64,000 nucleotides of DNA from Cyclobacterium sp. 1_MG-2023. Its GTDB lineage: Bacteria; Bacteroidota; Bacteroidia; Cytophagales; Cyclobacteriaceae. Positions 9,757-18,920 of this stretch are shown here, piece after piece (within the stretch, counting starts at the first letter, position 1; every line of letters starts with the position of its first letter). The notes under the pieces were generated by a model, which had not been told where the DNA came from, ran no database searches, and saw only the letters and a list, made by a program, of their open reading frames with translations. The position numbers and the translations under genes were made by a program. The DNA is taken from the NCBI RefSeq assembly GCF_030546805.1, contig NZ_JAUOPC010000002.1, forward strand, positions 434,001-498,000, read 5' to 3'.

Positions 9757-11211
9757 ATGGTACAGGTGCATTTGACTCCAATTGATGATTTCTATGTTAA
9801 AACCTTAAGTGAAATACCACTTAAGAGGGTGCGGTATTGTGCTCCTGATACAGCGGTTTCCAAGGCTGCACAAATCATGCGGGATGAAAAATCCAGCTGT
9901 CTATTTGTTGGAGACAATTTGGATAATATTCTGGGGGTGATCACAGACATAACTTTAAGGGATAATGTGCTGGCAAGAGAATTGTCTCCCCAAAGTCCTG
10001 TAAGTGAAATTATGGATGATAAGCTAGTGGCGATCTCCAAGGATGCACCCGTGTATGAAGCTTTGCTTCTAATGTTTAGAACCAAAACCCGGTATTTACT
10101 GGTGGAAGAAGGAGGGCATTATATAGGTGTTACCAGTAGAAATAAAATATTGACCGTTCAATCACTTTCACCATTTGTGTTTATTCAATCTGTAAAACAA
10201 GCACTTGATGAGGTCGAATTAAAAACAAAATGGAGTCAAGTGCCTGGCATAGTAGATCAATTGATCCAAAGAGGTGTAAGGGCAGAGATTATAAACCAAA
10301 TTATCTCGACAATTGCTGATATTATTACCCTAAGAGTCATTGAACAGGTGATCAAGAAAATAGGTGAGCCACCCGCAAAATTTGTATTTTTTGTTTTGGG
10401 TAGCGAGGGAAGAAAAGAACAAACTTTAAAAACAGATCAGGACAATGCTATTATTTATGAAGACAAGGCGAATGAACATAGGGAAATGGTGCGTGAATAT
10501 TTCCTGGATTTTGCCAAAACGGTTTCTGATAAATTGAATGAAATTGGTTTTGATTATTGTCAAGGAGGTTTTATGGCAAGTAATCCAAAGTGGACCCACT
10601 CACTTTCTCATTGGAAAAATAATTATGCCAGTTGGTTTAAAGAATCATCTTTGGAGACTGTTTTGAGCTACGGGACATTTTTTGATTGTAGGCCTATTTA
10701 TGGTGACTTTTCTTTGTTAGATGAATTGAAAGCATTCATGGATGAGCAGTTGCATTTCCCTCTGGAGCGATTTTTCTATAATATGGCGCAGAATTCACTT
10801 CATTATGACACACAGTTGACTTGGTTGAAGAATATTAAAACCTTTAAAGTGGACAAAGAAGAGGTGTTTGATATCAAAAGGGCGATGGCTCCAATTGTCA
10901 ATGCGATGAGGCTTTATGCGTTGGCTAATAGGGTTTTCGAAACCAATACCGGGAAAAGGTTGGAGATGCTCACCGAGAGAAAAGTTTTTAAATCCAAAGA
11001 GTCAGTAGAATTATTTCAGGCCTATTATTACCTAATGGGGCTGAGATTAGAAAAACAAGCTGGAGCAATAATAAATGAAAATAAAAAGCCTTTGAACTAT
11101 ATAAAAATCAGCCAACTTACCCAAGTTCAATTGGTGACAATCAAAGAGATATTTAAAGTAATAAGGGATCTGCAACTGAAGATTAAAATACAGTTTACCA
11201 AGTCATTTTAA
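9757..11211 (+). CDS. CBS-pair / DUF294 nucleotidyltransferase-like protein
   Basis: This 484-aa cytoplasmic protein has tandem CBS domains at about residues 14-130 (adenine-nucleotide sensors). A DUF294 nucleotidyltransferase-like domain follows, with the core FVLGSEGRKEQTLKTDQDNA at about 210-230, and then a DUF294 C-terminal helical domain. The GS...TDQDNA core resembles the GlnD uridylyltransferase fold, so a signal-transducing nucleotidyltransferase is plausible. In this phylum the gene is often paired with a DEDDh exonuclease; here one is found at 17511 rather than next to it. The substrate is unknown. Confidence 0.85.
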   Translation: MVQVHLTPIDDFYVKTLSEIPLKRVRYCAPDTAVSKAAQIMRDEKSSCLFVGDNLDNILGVITDITLRDNVLARELSPQSPVSEIMDDKLVAISKDAPVYEALLLMFRTKTRYLLVEEGGHYIGVTSRNKILTVQSLSPFVFIQSVKQALDEVELKTKWSQVPGIVDQLIQRGVRAEIINQIISTIADIITLRVIEQVIKKIGEPPAKFVFFVLGSEGRKEQTLKTDQDNAIIYEDKANEHREMVREYFLDFAKTVSDKLNEIGFDYCQGGFMASNPKWTHSLSHWKNNYASWFKESSLETVLSYGTFFDCRPIYGDFSLLDELKAFMDEQLHFPLERFFYNMAQNSLHYDTQLTWLKNIKTFKVDKEEVFDIKRAMAPIVNAMRLYALANRVFETNTGKRLEMLTERKVFKSKESVELFQAYYYLMGLRLEKQAGAIINENKKPLNYIKISQLTQVQLVTIKEIFKVIRDLQLKIKIQFTKSF

Positions 11212-11388
11212 GGTGCTATACAAGAAAATTGGTTTTACGAAATAATAATTTGCTCCCCAGTTAATTAGAGACCGAGGAAGTGTAGCATGTGCTATGATTA
11301 AGAATTGTGGCAATAATAAACGGATTAAAAACCAAATGATAAACAAACATTTTTATCTGTAAGCCGTACCAAGTTGTACCCCTTTTTT

Positions 11389-12720
11389 ATGCAAAACAAA
11401 AACGACTTATTCGGTCAAGCCCCAATTGGTAATCTATTACTTAAACAAGCCCTACCTGCAGCTGTTGGTATTTTGGTCTTGTCTATTTATGGAATTGTCG
11501 ACACAATTTTTGTGGGGCGTTATGTCGGTGCATTAGGAATAGCCACCATAACAGTGGTTTTGCCCATTTCCTTTTTAATTTCAAGTATTGGCATGTCTAT
11601 AGGGGTGGGAGGTGCCTCAATTATTTCTCGATCCTTTGGGGATGGGAATGATGAAAAAGCTTACAATACTTTTGGAAATCAAATTGGCATGACATTGACT
11701 TTGGCCCTGTTGTTTGTGGGGATAGGTTATGTTTTTGCAGAAGATATTCTAAGGTTGTTTGGGGGTAAGGGGGATGTATTACAGCCAGCAAAAGATTACT
11801 TTACAATCATTCTCATAGGAATCCCATTTATGGCTTGGGCCATGATGGGAAATAATGTGATAAGGGCAGAAGGGTATCCGAGAGTTGCCATGTACACCCT
11901 GATTGTTCCGGCAGTTTTTAATATTATTTTAGACCCAATATTTATTATTTGGTTTGATATGGGGTTAAAAGGGGCTGCTTGGGCGACTACTCTATCTTAT
12001 ATGGCCAGTGCTACTTATTCATTGTGGTTTTTTGTATTTGGAAAATCAAGCATGAAGATGCGTGTAGAATGGTTTAAGCCCAATTTAAAAATATCCACAG
12101 AAATTGCTTCACTGGGGGCTGTTACCTTAGCTCGGCAAGGGACCGTAAGTTTATTGGCCATAGTATTAAATAATGAGCTTTTTAAATATGGAGGAGAGCA
12201 AGGCTTATCCATCTATGGGGTCATTAACAGGGTGATGATGTTTGCCAATTTTCCGGTGCTGGGCATTACTCAGGGTTTTGTACCTATAGCCGGATATAAC
12301 CACGGTGCAAAACTAAGAAACAGGGTGCAAGAGAGTATCAAGTTGGCGATAAAGTCATCTACCCTCGTAGCCTTATTAATATTTATTTTGATTTTGACTT
12401 TTGCAGGAGCTATAGTTTCTGTTTTTACTGAAGATCAGAATTTGATCAATGTAAGTGTTCCAGCCATGCGGAAATCTTTTTTGGCCACCCCACTGCTGGC
12501 CTTTAGCTTGATAGGGAGTGCCTACTTTCAAGCTATTGGAAAAGCCAGGCCTGCTTTGTTGCTTGCTTTAAGTAAGCAAGGCATATTTCTCATCCCACTG
12601 GTAATGATCATGCCGGCCTTATTTGGCTTAGAAGGTATTTGGTATGCCTTTCCTCTTGCTGATACGGGAGCAGCCATTATCTCTTATTACTTCCTGAAAA
12701 AAGAAACCAAAACGCTATAA
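11389..12720 (+). CDS. MATE family multidrug/sodium antiporter
   Basis: This is a polytopic inner-membrane efflux protein (about 443 aa, roughly 12 hydrophobic segments) of the MATE/NorM-DinF type. The N-terminal MATE signature is visible in LPAAVGILVLSIYGIVDTIF and VGRYVGALGIATI, with a second repeat beginning near IASLGAVTLARQGTVS. An in-frame TTG lies at 11374, but I choose ATG 11389 because the extra residues before it (YPFFM) are not typical and TTG is a weak start. It converges with the next gene, leaving only 3 bases between stop codons. The substrate is unknown. Confidence 0.9.
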   Translation: MQNKNDLFGQAPIGNLLLKQALPAAVGILVLSIYGIVDTIFVGRYVGALGIATITVVLPISFLISSIGMSIGVGGASIISRSFGDGNDEKAYNTFGNQIGMTLTLALLFVGIGYVFAEDILRLFGGKGDVLQPAKDYFTIILIGIPFMAWAMMGNNVIRAEGYPRVAMYTLIVPAVFNIILDPIFIIWFDMGLKGAAWATTLSYMASATYSLWFFVFGKSSMKMRVEWFKPNLKISTEIASLGAVTLARQGTVSLLAIVLNNELFKYGGEQGLSIYGVINRVMMFANFPVLGITQGFVPIAGYNHGAKLRNRVQESIKLAIKSSTLVALLIFILILTFAGAIVSVFTEDQNLINVSVPAMRKSFLATPLLAFSLIGSAYFQAIGKARPALLLALSKQGIFLIPLVMIMPALFGLEGIWYAFPLADTGAAIISYYFLKKETKTL

Positions 12721-12723
12721 AAT

Positions 12724-13659
12724 TTATTTTCCTGGAATGTATTTAAAAGTAGCTTGTACTGGGTAATGATCAGATAAAATATCTGGCGTTCCTTGATTTA
12801 TAATTTCAGCATGGATAAGTTGATTTTCTAAATTGGGACTGACCAAGATATAATCTATCCTTTGCTGGTTCTTTTCAAATTCTGACTTTGAAAGGTTATT
12901 ACCAAGCACCAAAGTGGGGAATGATTTTTTATTGTGATCAGCCTGTTTTTTTTGGACTACGTCAATTAATGGCAATGAAAGAAATTTTGAGATAACACTG
13001 TAATCTATGCTTCCAAACCTTAAATTTTGATAGGCATCGGGTCCGTTTTTTGCTCGTCTAAGACTATCTGAAAGCTGCTTTCTTTTTAAAGAAAACGTAT
13101 TTTGAGCATCATAATTTACATCAAAAGGGGATTGGGAATTAAAATCTCCTAGAACCATCAATTTGCTATTTTCCTCCATAAGGACGCTTTTTTGTGTGTA
13201 ATCGCTGATGATTTCAGCCTCCTTTCTCCTAAAGGCCCAATCGTGGGGGCTTAAATGCACCACAATAAAATCAATGCCGTAAGTTTTTACATGAAGCATC
13301 CCATGCCATAATCCTCCGAGCATTTTTGTTTTTAGCTGAATGGGTTGTTTTGAAGTAATGCCAATTGGATAGCCATCTTCTTTGAGTAAAATAGAATACT
13401 CATGGCCAAATTCTTTCGCCCAAGCATCAAGCTTTTCTGGGGTAAAGTCGTTCAGCTCTTGAAAACCTATAACATCTGCATCGACCTCTTTTAGCCATTC
13501 CGTCATTTTATTTTTCCTATCCAGGTCTTTTCCCCAGTCAAACCCATTCCAAATATTGTAGCTAAGTATTTTTATACTATCATTTTGAGCATTAACCGGA
13601 TGATAGAATAGGGCTAATAATAGAAAAAATGGGCTTAATTTTAAAAGAAGATTCCGCAT
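12724..13659 (-). CDS. Secreted endonuclease/exonuclease/phosphatase family protein
   Basis: This 311-aa protein has an N-terminal signal peptide (hydrophobic LLLKLSPFFLLLALF, probable cleavage after VNA). The catalytic fold has the hallmarks LSYNIWNGFD, IGFQEL (metal-binding Glu), VVHLSPHDW, LGDFNSQSP (DxN) and the terminal LSDHYPVQA (DH). Such DNase I-like enzymes hydrolyse phosphodiesters or phosphomonoesters of nucleic acids, lipids or sugars. Secretion points to an extracytoplasmic substrate, which cannot be specified from sequence. Confidence 0.85.
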   Translation of the reverse strand: MRNLLLKLSPFFLLLALFYHPVNAQNDSIKILSYNIWNGFDWGKDLDRKNKMTEWLKEVDADVIGFQELNDFTPEKLDAWAKEFGHEYSILLKEDGYPIGITSKQPIQLKTKMLGGLWHGMLHVKTYGIDFIVVHLSPHDWAFRRKEAEIISDYTQKSVLMEENSKLMVLGDFNSQSPFDVNYDAQNTFSLKRKQLSDSLRRAKNGPDAYQNLRFGSIDYSVISKFLSLPLIDVVQKKQADHNKKSFPTLVLGNNLSKSEFEKNQQRIDYILVSPNLENQLIHAEIINQGTPDILSDHYPVQATFKYIPGK

Positions 13660-13989
13660 TATAAAACTGTTTTTTCTGATAAATATGACTACTCAAAAGT
13701 AGTGCTTAAATTTATTGGATGGTAATTTTGGTATATTATTAAAGTAATAAATTTTAAAGAGTTAATGTTTTTATTTATTGATGAAAATAGATTTTTAGTC
13801 AATACAATGGATTCTTTTTTTTATATTGAAAGTAAATGTTTAGCCAAATGGTATACAGAACAATTAATTGCAATTGATTTAGTTTGAATTGTGGAATACA
13901 TTTTTTATTAGAAATTAAAAGTAGTAAGAATTGTTTAGTAATTTGCGCCATTCAAAATTGGCGAAAAAGATAGTTTTTTTATTTCGTGG
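13660..13989. promoter_or_regulatory. Divergent region with candidate promoter for the histidine kinase
   Basis: This AT-rich 330-base gap separates the secreted phosphodiesterase (minus) from the histidine kinase (plus). The 16-mer TTTAGTAATTTGCGCC at 13934-13949 recurs exactly at 39132-39147 upstream of the acyltransferase and includes a TAATTTG box close to the Bacteroidota -7 element. Nothing else is recognised. Confidence 0.4.
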
Positions 13990-14940
13990 ATGCATATGAA
14001 AGCAAGCCTAAAAATTTCATTGATCTATATCGTAGCTGGCACTTTTTGGATTGTCTGGAGTAATAATTTTATCGAATATTTTTTTGCTAATTATAGTAGG
14101 GAAACAATTGATTTGATTAAAGATTTAGACAATATCTTGTATGTACTGTTGACCGGTATTCTATTGTACTTTTTAATTCAAAAGCAATACAAATATTTGG
14201 ATGATAAATTAAAGGAGCTTGAAAAAGGTAATCAAATCATTGAACAAGAACGTTTAAAATCTGATCATACCAGAAAACAACTGGATCAATTTATTGTTGT
14301 AGCCTCCCATGACTTGGCAGGGCCTGTTCGTCAGAGTCAAGGGTTTTTGGAACTTTTTATTCGTAAGAATCAAGGTAAATTACCTCAGAATTCCATAGAT
14401 TTTTTGCAGCTTACATTAGATAATTTTTTAAAAATTAAAACCATTATCAATGATCTTACGATGTTTTCGCAGCTTTCAGATTTAGATAAAAAAGTAGAAT
14501 TGGTAAGTTTGGATGAGGTTTTTGAAAAAGTACTTCACCTTAATTCAAAGAAAATTACAGAGCAACAGATTGAGCTAAAAATTGACCCTTTGCCAAATGT
14601 AAAAGGTGATTTTAAATATTTTATTCAATTATTTGACCACTTAATAGCCAATGCCATTAAGTTTAAAGATATCTCAAGGCCACTAAATATTGAGGTATCA
14701 GCAACTACCAAAGATGAATTTTGTACGGTTGAGGTTAGAGACAATGGACGGGGGATACCAATTGAAAATATTGACAATGTGTTTTATATTTTAAAACGAT
14801 ACGATTACGGCTTTATTAAGAGAGGTACAGGTATGGGTTTAGCCATTTGTAAGCGGATTACCGAAGGATTGGGTGGGCAAATTTGGGCAGACTCTACAAT
14901 TGGAAAAGGGAGTGTTTTTTATGTAAAACTTAGAGTTTAA
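13990..14940 (+). CDS. Membrane sensor histidine kinase
   Basis: This 316-aa kinase has two transmembrane segments (about residues 8-32 and 48-63) enclosing a very short periplasmic loop, then a short coiled coil. The DHp domain carries phosphoacceptor H107 in ASHDLAGPVRQ, and the HATPase domain shows LIANAIKF (N box), DNGRGI (G1) and GTGMGLAIC (G2). With so small a loop it probably senses via the membrane or a partner protein. ATG 13990 is used; ATG 13996 is also possible. It lies just upstream of two receiver-domain genes (15396, 15832), so it may be their kinase, although 455 bases intervene. Confidence 0.9.
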   Translation: MHMKASLKISLIYIVAGTFWIVWSNNFIEYFFANYSRETIDLIKDLDNILYVLLTGILLYFLIQKQYKYLDDKLKELEKGNQIIEQERLKSDHTRKQLDQFIVVASHDLAGPVRQSQGFLELFIRKNQGKLPQNSIDFLQLTLDNFLKIKTIINDLTMFSQLSDLDKKVELVSLDEVFEKVLHLNSKKITEQQIELKIDPLPNVKGDFKYFIQLFDHLIANAIKFKDISRPLNIEVSATTKDEFCTVEVRDNGRGIPIENIDNVFYILKRYDYGFIKRGTGMGLAICKRITEGLGGQIWADSTIGKGSVFYVKLRV

Positions 14941-15395
14941 GTTTTTGCTATTTATGCCGTTCCTGCAATTAAATATTGAATCAATAATGATAACCTTTTA
15001 TTTTTCTAGCCTAATGAAGGGCTATACAGAGCGCTAGGTAATTTAAATTTAGCTTAAATCCCTACCATTTATTATTCCGATAAAACATAATACATGACTA
15101 AAATATTGGGTGAATTAAATAATTGGGAAGGTTTATACCTGTAATGATTTGTATGTTGGGCAATAATAAAAAAGGGTTTGACAATCAAAATTCGCTATAA
15201 TTGCTAAAATTTTTGTCTTTTTCGAAATGTTTTAAGTTAAAAATTTCAATTATGAAAAAAGTAATATAGTTTATAAATATTCAATTTTTCTGTGTCTTTG
15301 GAAAAAATAACGTATTTTTGATTTAAATTAATGAGGGAAAGGGGAATCTCATGGTTACGATAGGGTATATCTAGGGAGGATTTAGAAATTTGATT
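14941..15395. other. 455-base intergenic region
   Basis: AT-rich with no ORF, hairpin terminator or RNA motif that I can support. A purine-rich GGGAGGA at 15374-15380 lies upstream of the next gene and could act as its ribosome binding site. Confidence 0.3.
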
Positions 15396-15827
15396 ATGGA
15401 AAGGTTAAACATTCTTTTAGTTGAAGACAATGAAGGAGATATTTTCTTAATTTCAGAGGCTCTGGAAGAATTAGATTTACCCTTACAAATCAGCTTTGCA
15501 AAGGATGGGAGAGAGGCTGTTGAGTTTTTGAGTTCATGTCATCAATTGGGTAATAAGCAACTACCTGATTTGGTTTTGCTGGACATCAACCTACCCTTTA
15601 AGAATGGCCAAGAAGTTTTGAAATTTATCAAGGGCTCTGATGATTTGAAGCGTCTGCCTGTTATTATGCTAACCACCTCATCCAATCAAAAGGATATTAA
15701 TGAATCCTATACAAATCACGCAAATAGTTATATAGTTAAACCTTTCGGTTCTGGAGGATATCAGGAAATCCTCAATAGAATTCGAATTTTTTGGTTTTCA
15801 CTAGTAGAATTACCTTCAAATATTTAA
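15396..15827 (+). CDS. Rcp1-like single-domain response regulator
   Basis: This 143-aa receiver is of the Rcp1 type, recognised by the opening LLVEDNEGDIFLI and the long loop before the phosphoacceptor. D63 in LLDINLPFKNG is the phosphorylated Asp, TTSS near 93-96 carries the conserved Thr and KPF the Lys. An upstream in-frame TTG (15390) exists, but ATG 15396 is preferred and is preceded by GGGAGGA. Rcp1-type receivers usually pair with phytochrome-like or PAS histidine kinases. Four bases separate it from the next receiver gene, so they form an operon. Confidence 0.88.
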   Translation: MERLNILLVEDNEGDIFLISEALEELDLPLQISFAKDGREAVEFLSSCHQLGNKQLPDLVLLDINLPFKNGQEVLKFIKGSDDLKRLPVIMLTTSSNQKDINESYTNHANSYIVKPFGSGGYQEILNRIRIFWFSLVELPSNI

Positions 15828-15831
15828 ATGA

Positions 15832-16836
15832 ATGAGTTCAGTTGATGAGGTTATTAATTTTTTAATTATCGAGGATAACGAAGGTGATTTCGTTTTAATT
15901 TCAGATTCGATAGAGGAGAATTTCCCTAGTGTAAAAGTTGATTGGGCCCCTACCTATGAGGAGGCCTTAAGTCATGAGTTTGATGATTATGATGTAATTT
16001 TGCTTGATTTAAGCCTTGATAACATCAGTGGAGAGCCTTTAATCAAAGACATGAGTAATAGAGCTCCCAAAGTACCAATCATTGTACTGACAGGTTATAC
16101 CAATAAAGACTTCGCCTTGAAATCGATAGGTTTGGGTATGTCCGACTACCTGATTAAGGATGAGCTGCATCCTGAGATATTATACCGAAGTGTTATTTAT
16201 AGTATAGAACGAAAGAAAATTTTTAATAAATTGGAGGAGTCTGAGGTCAGGTATAAAGAGCTTTTTCAATTTAACCCGCTTCCAATGTGGGTTTTGGATC
16301 AAAAAACCAATAATATTTTAAGTGTAAATGAAGCAGCCATTAAAAGTTACGGCTTTACATTTGAGGAATTTATTGAAAAATCATTTTGTGATGTTCAGAT
16401 AGAAAAGGTAGAGTCTACTACCCCCTCACGAGAAAATGAAATTAATTTTTGCGAAAAAATATCCGGACTTCATTTGCATAAAAAAAAGAATGGTGACACC
16501 ATTACTGTAGAGACCAGTGTAAATAATATAAATATCAATGGAGAGGATGTTAAATTAGTACTTTCCATAGACGTGACACAGAAATTCATCCATTTAAGAA
16601 CCATAGAGAAGCAAAATAAGCAACTGAAAGAAATTTCATGGGTGCAATCCCATATTGTAAGAGCACCACTTGCAAGGCTTATGGGGCTGGTTAATCTTTT
16701 TAAAATGACGAAAGTTGAATTGCCTCAAGAAGAAAAAGAAATGTTAAACCATATCGAGGTTTCTGCTGAAGAGCTGGACGGTGTGATCAGGGATATCAAT
16801 AAAAAAGCTTCTAAGGTTAAAGGATCGGGGATTTAG
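15832..16836 (+). CDS. REC-PAS protein with an orphan DHp-like helix pair
   Basis: This 334-aa protein has an N-terminal receiver domain (acidic IEDNEGD, phosphoacceptor D59 in ILLDLSLD), a PAS domain at about 140-235 (FNPLPMWVLDQKTNNILSVN) and a C-terminal helical segment. In that segment SHIVRAPLARLMGL (H274) resembles an H-box of a histidine kinase. No HATPase domain follows: the protein stops about 60 residues later. It could be a phosphotransfer or dimerisation module served by the kinase at 13990, or an eroded hybrid kinase. The ORF ends cleanly, with no coding sequence beyond it that would indicate a frameshift. Confidence 0.82.
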   Translation: MSSVDEVINFLIIEDNEGDFVLISDSIEENFPSVKVDWAPTYEEALSHEFDDYDVILLDLSLDNISGEPLIKDMSNRAPKVPIIVLTGYTNKDFALKSIGLGMSDYLIKDELHPEILYRSVIYSIERKKIFNKLEESEVRYKELFQFNPLPMWVLDQKTNNILSVNEAAIKSYGFTFEEFIEKSFCDVQIEKVESTTPSRENEINFCEKISGLHLHKKKNGDTITVETSVNNININGEDVKLVLSIDVTQKFIHLRTIEKQNKQLKEISWVQSHIVRAPLARLMGLVNLFKMTKVELPQEEKEMLNHIEVSAEELDGVIRDINKKASKVKGSGI

Positions 16837-16842
16837 GAATTG

Positions 16843-17346
16843 CTATTGAATTTTTTTCGAGAATACGTAATCATCCATTATATATCCTTTCCCAATCGGA
16901 ATAATAATATCTTCAACCTTATTAAAACCTTGTTTGGTATAGAATTTTATTGCTGGATGATTGTATTTATTTACATTCAAAGTAAGTAGTTTAAAGGTAC
17001 TTGAACGGCCATATTCTTCCAGTTTTTTTAATAATATTTGGCCGATCCCTTTACTTTGAGCAGTAGGGTTAATGTATAATTTGTGGATTTTTATTCTATC
17101 TTTTAACTGTAAATTTGGCTCAAAGGCCATAAATCCGGAAGTTGCGTCATTGAGTTTGGCTAGCCAAAAAATAATTTCATTTCCGGCAATTTGTGAGTGG
17201 AGGGTGTCTGTATTATACATTAGCTCCATCATATATTCTAATTGCTTTGAGCTGAGAATGTCCTTAAACGCAATAGGCCATGTGATCTTTGCAATCCTTT
17301 GAATCTGGGGGATGTCTTTTACTGTCGCTTTTTGGATACTGATCAT
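16843..17346 (-). CDS. GNAT family N-acetyltransferase
   Basis: This 167-aa acetyltransferase has the acetyl-CoA binding motif A in LYINPTAQSKGIGQILLKKL (residues about 93-112) and motif B near NKYNHPAIKFYTKQGF. It transfers an acetyl group from acetyl-CoA to an amine; the substrate is unknown. It converges with the REC-PAS gene 6 bases away. Confidence 0.88.
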   Translation of the reverse strand: MISIQKATVKDIPQIQRIAKITWPIAFKDILSSKQLEYMMELMYNTDTLHSQIAGNEIIFWLAKLNDATSGFMAFEPNLQLKDRIKIHKLYINPTAQSKGIGQILLKKLEEYGRSSTFKLLTLNVNKYNHPAIKFYTKQGFNKVEDIIIPIGKGYIMDDYVFSKKIQ

Positions 17347-17510
17347 CTTTGGTAGGTTGAATGAGGCAGTAGTATAGATACTTTGCTAAATATCCAAAAT
17401 AGCCTTGTTTGATAAAGGCTAGTTAACGGATGTTTAAATACCATTCCCCCGAAGACTAGCCTATGGAGGAATGATACATTCATTTCTAATTTTTCACTGT
17501 ATTATATTTA

Positions 17511-18314
17511 TTACAAATTAAAACCTCTCAGTTTAACTTGTGTTAGTTTTCTTTTGGTGTCAAGTGGGAAGTCTCCCTTCATCATCCAATCATAGTAGCC
17601 CGGTTCTTCTTTAAGAACTTGAGCGATGGGTTTGCCTTTTTGCTTACCAAAATTAAAGCACTCTTCTCCTTTGTCATTAAAAACAAACCTACCGGCAAGG
17701 TCCACCATTTTCTCATTGATCATGTTGTGAATTTTCTTCATATCATTTTCAATAATTCCAATTTTATTCCCTTGAAGATCTTCAAGTTCTTGACCCTGAT
17801 ACCTTTCAATTTGAGACTTAAAAACTTCATAAGTAGCAATGGTATCGGCTTCAGCACTGTGTGCATTTTCCAAGGTTTTTCCACAGTAAAATTTGTAGGC
17901 TGAAGACAGGTTTCTTTTTTCCATCATAAAAAAGATCTTTTGGGCATCCAAAAGATTTCGTTTTTCAATGTCAAAATCTATGCCTACCCTTAAGAATTCT
18001 TCAACCAATAGAGGTATATCGTATTTGAGAACATTGAAACCTGCCAAGTCAGCACCTTCAAAGAAACGGAACAATTCTTTGGCCACATCTTTGAAAGTTG
18101 GTGCATCAGCGACATCCTTGTCATATATCCCATGGATTAATGAGGTTTCTAAAGGAATAGGAACTGTGGGGTTAATTTTTAGGGTTTTTAGTTCTTGGCT
18201 TGAATCAGGGAATATTTTTAATACAGATATTTCAACAATTCTATCTGTAGAAATATTTATGCCTGTAGCCTCAAGATCAAAAAATGCAATGGGCGTTTTG
18301 ATATTCAAATCCAT
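17511..18314 (-). CDS. DEDDh 3'-5' exonuclease (DNA polymerase III epsilon-like)
   Basis: This 267-aa exonuclease has Exo I FFDLEATGI (D13, E15), Exo II LAGFNVLKYD and Exo III HSAEADTIAT (catalytic His and Asp). A C-terminal tail contains FNFGKQKGKPIAQVLKEEPG, found in stand-alone exonucleases that trim RNA or DNA ends. It is not fused to a polymerase. It could proofread, degrade ssDNA or act in RNA turnover; sequence does not decide this. Confidence 0.88.
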   Translation of the reverse strand: MDLNIKTPIAFFDLEATGINISTDRIVEISVLKIFPDSSQELKTLKINPTVPIPLETSLIHGIYDKDVADAPTFKDVAKELFRFFEGADLAGFNVLKYDIPLLVEEFLRVGIDFDIEKRNLLDAQKIFFMMEKRNLSSAYKFYCGKTLENAHSAEADTIATYEVFKSQIERYQGQELEDLQGNKIGIIENDMKKIHNMINEKMVDLAGRFVFNDKGEECFNFGKQKGKPIAQVLKEEPGYYDWMMKGDFPLDTKRKLTQVKLRGFNL

Positions 18315-18920
18315 TTGTTTTTTTGTTTAGTAAAATGAAAAATTAATAATTTTTAAAAATATTAAGGAAAGCCACTGATGAAACAGTGGATGATTTGTAA
18401 TTTAATAGGTGAAACTTTCCCGGGTAATTTTAATGCAAATATAGTGATTTTCCTTTGCTAAGTTCGGATTTCGCCTAAGTGAAATGTCCTAACAAGGCAG
18501 GTGATTGTAAACATAAAATTAATGGGTTTTTTCAAAAAACATTTCAATGCATTGCACTTACATAATCTTAACGAATAAAATGTATCTGAGTGGGGTACGG
18601 ATCGATTTATAGAGGCATTAGAATTATTGTAATTGCTGTTTTAGTAGCTATTTTTTTATCATTTAAGTCAAGAAATGTATTGTTTGATCATCTTATGGTT
18701 GCTGTTAAGCAGGAACTTTTTTAGTAAAGATTTAATTGATATTTCCAATTTCCGAAAGGCCAATGGTAACTATATCACAGTCAGTTTAGCCGGTTTTTAT
18801 TTTTTCAATAAATTATCATGGCTTCATAATTGATTGTTTAAGTTACCGTTAGGGAAATGTGGATAAGATAGTGTATAAATTGTTTAAAATCTTTGATTTT
18901 AATAAGGTACTTTTGTTATT
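18315..18920. promoter_or_regulatory. 606-base region upstream of dnaB
   Basis: AT-rich, with no supported gene. TACTTTTG at 18908-18915 matches the Bacteroidota TAnnTTTG -7 box and ends only 5 bases before the dnaB ATG. If used, the transcript would have almost no leader. A 44-codon GTG-initiated frame at 18590-18724 encodes a hydrophobic peptide but lacks other support. Confidence 0.35.

Noticed and set aside
15832-16836. Full hybrid histidine kinase
   Set aside because: No HATPase motifs (N, G1, G2 boxes) are present in or after the frame.
18590-18724. 44-codon GTG-initiated hydrophobic frame upstream of dnaB
   Set aside because: No ribosome site, no ATG and no other support; AT-rich DNA easily gives hydrophobic frames.
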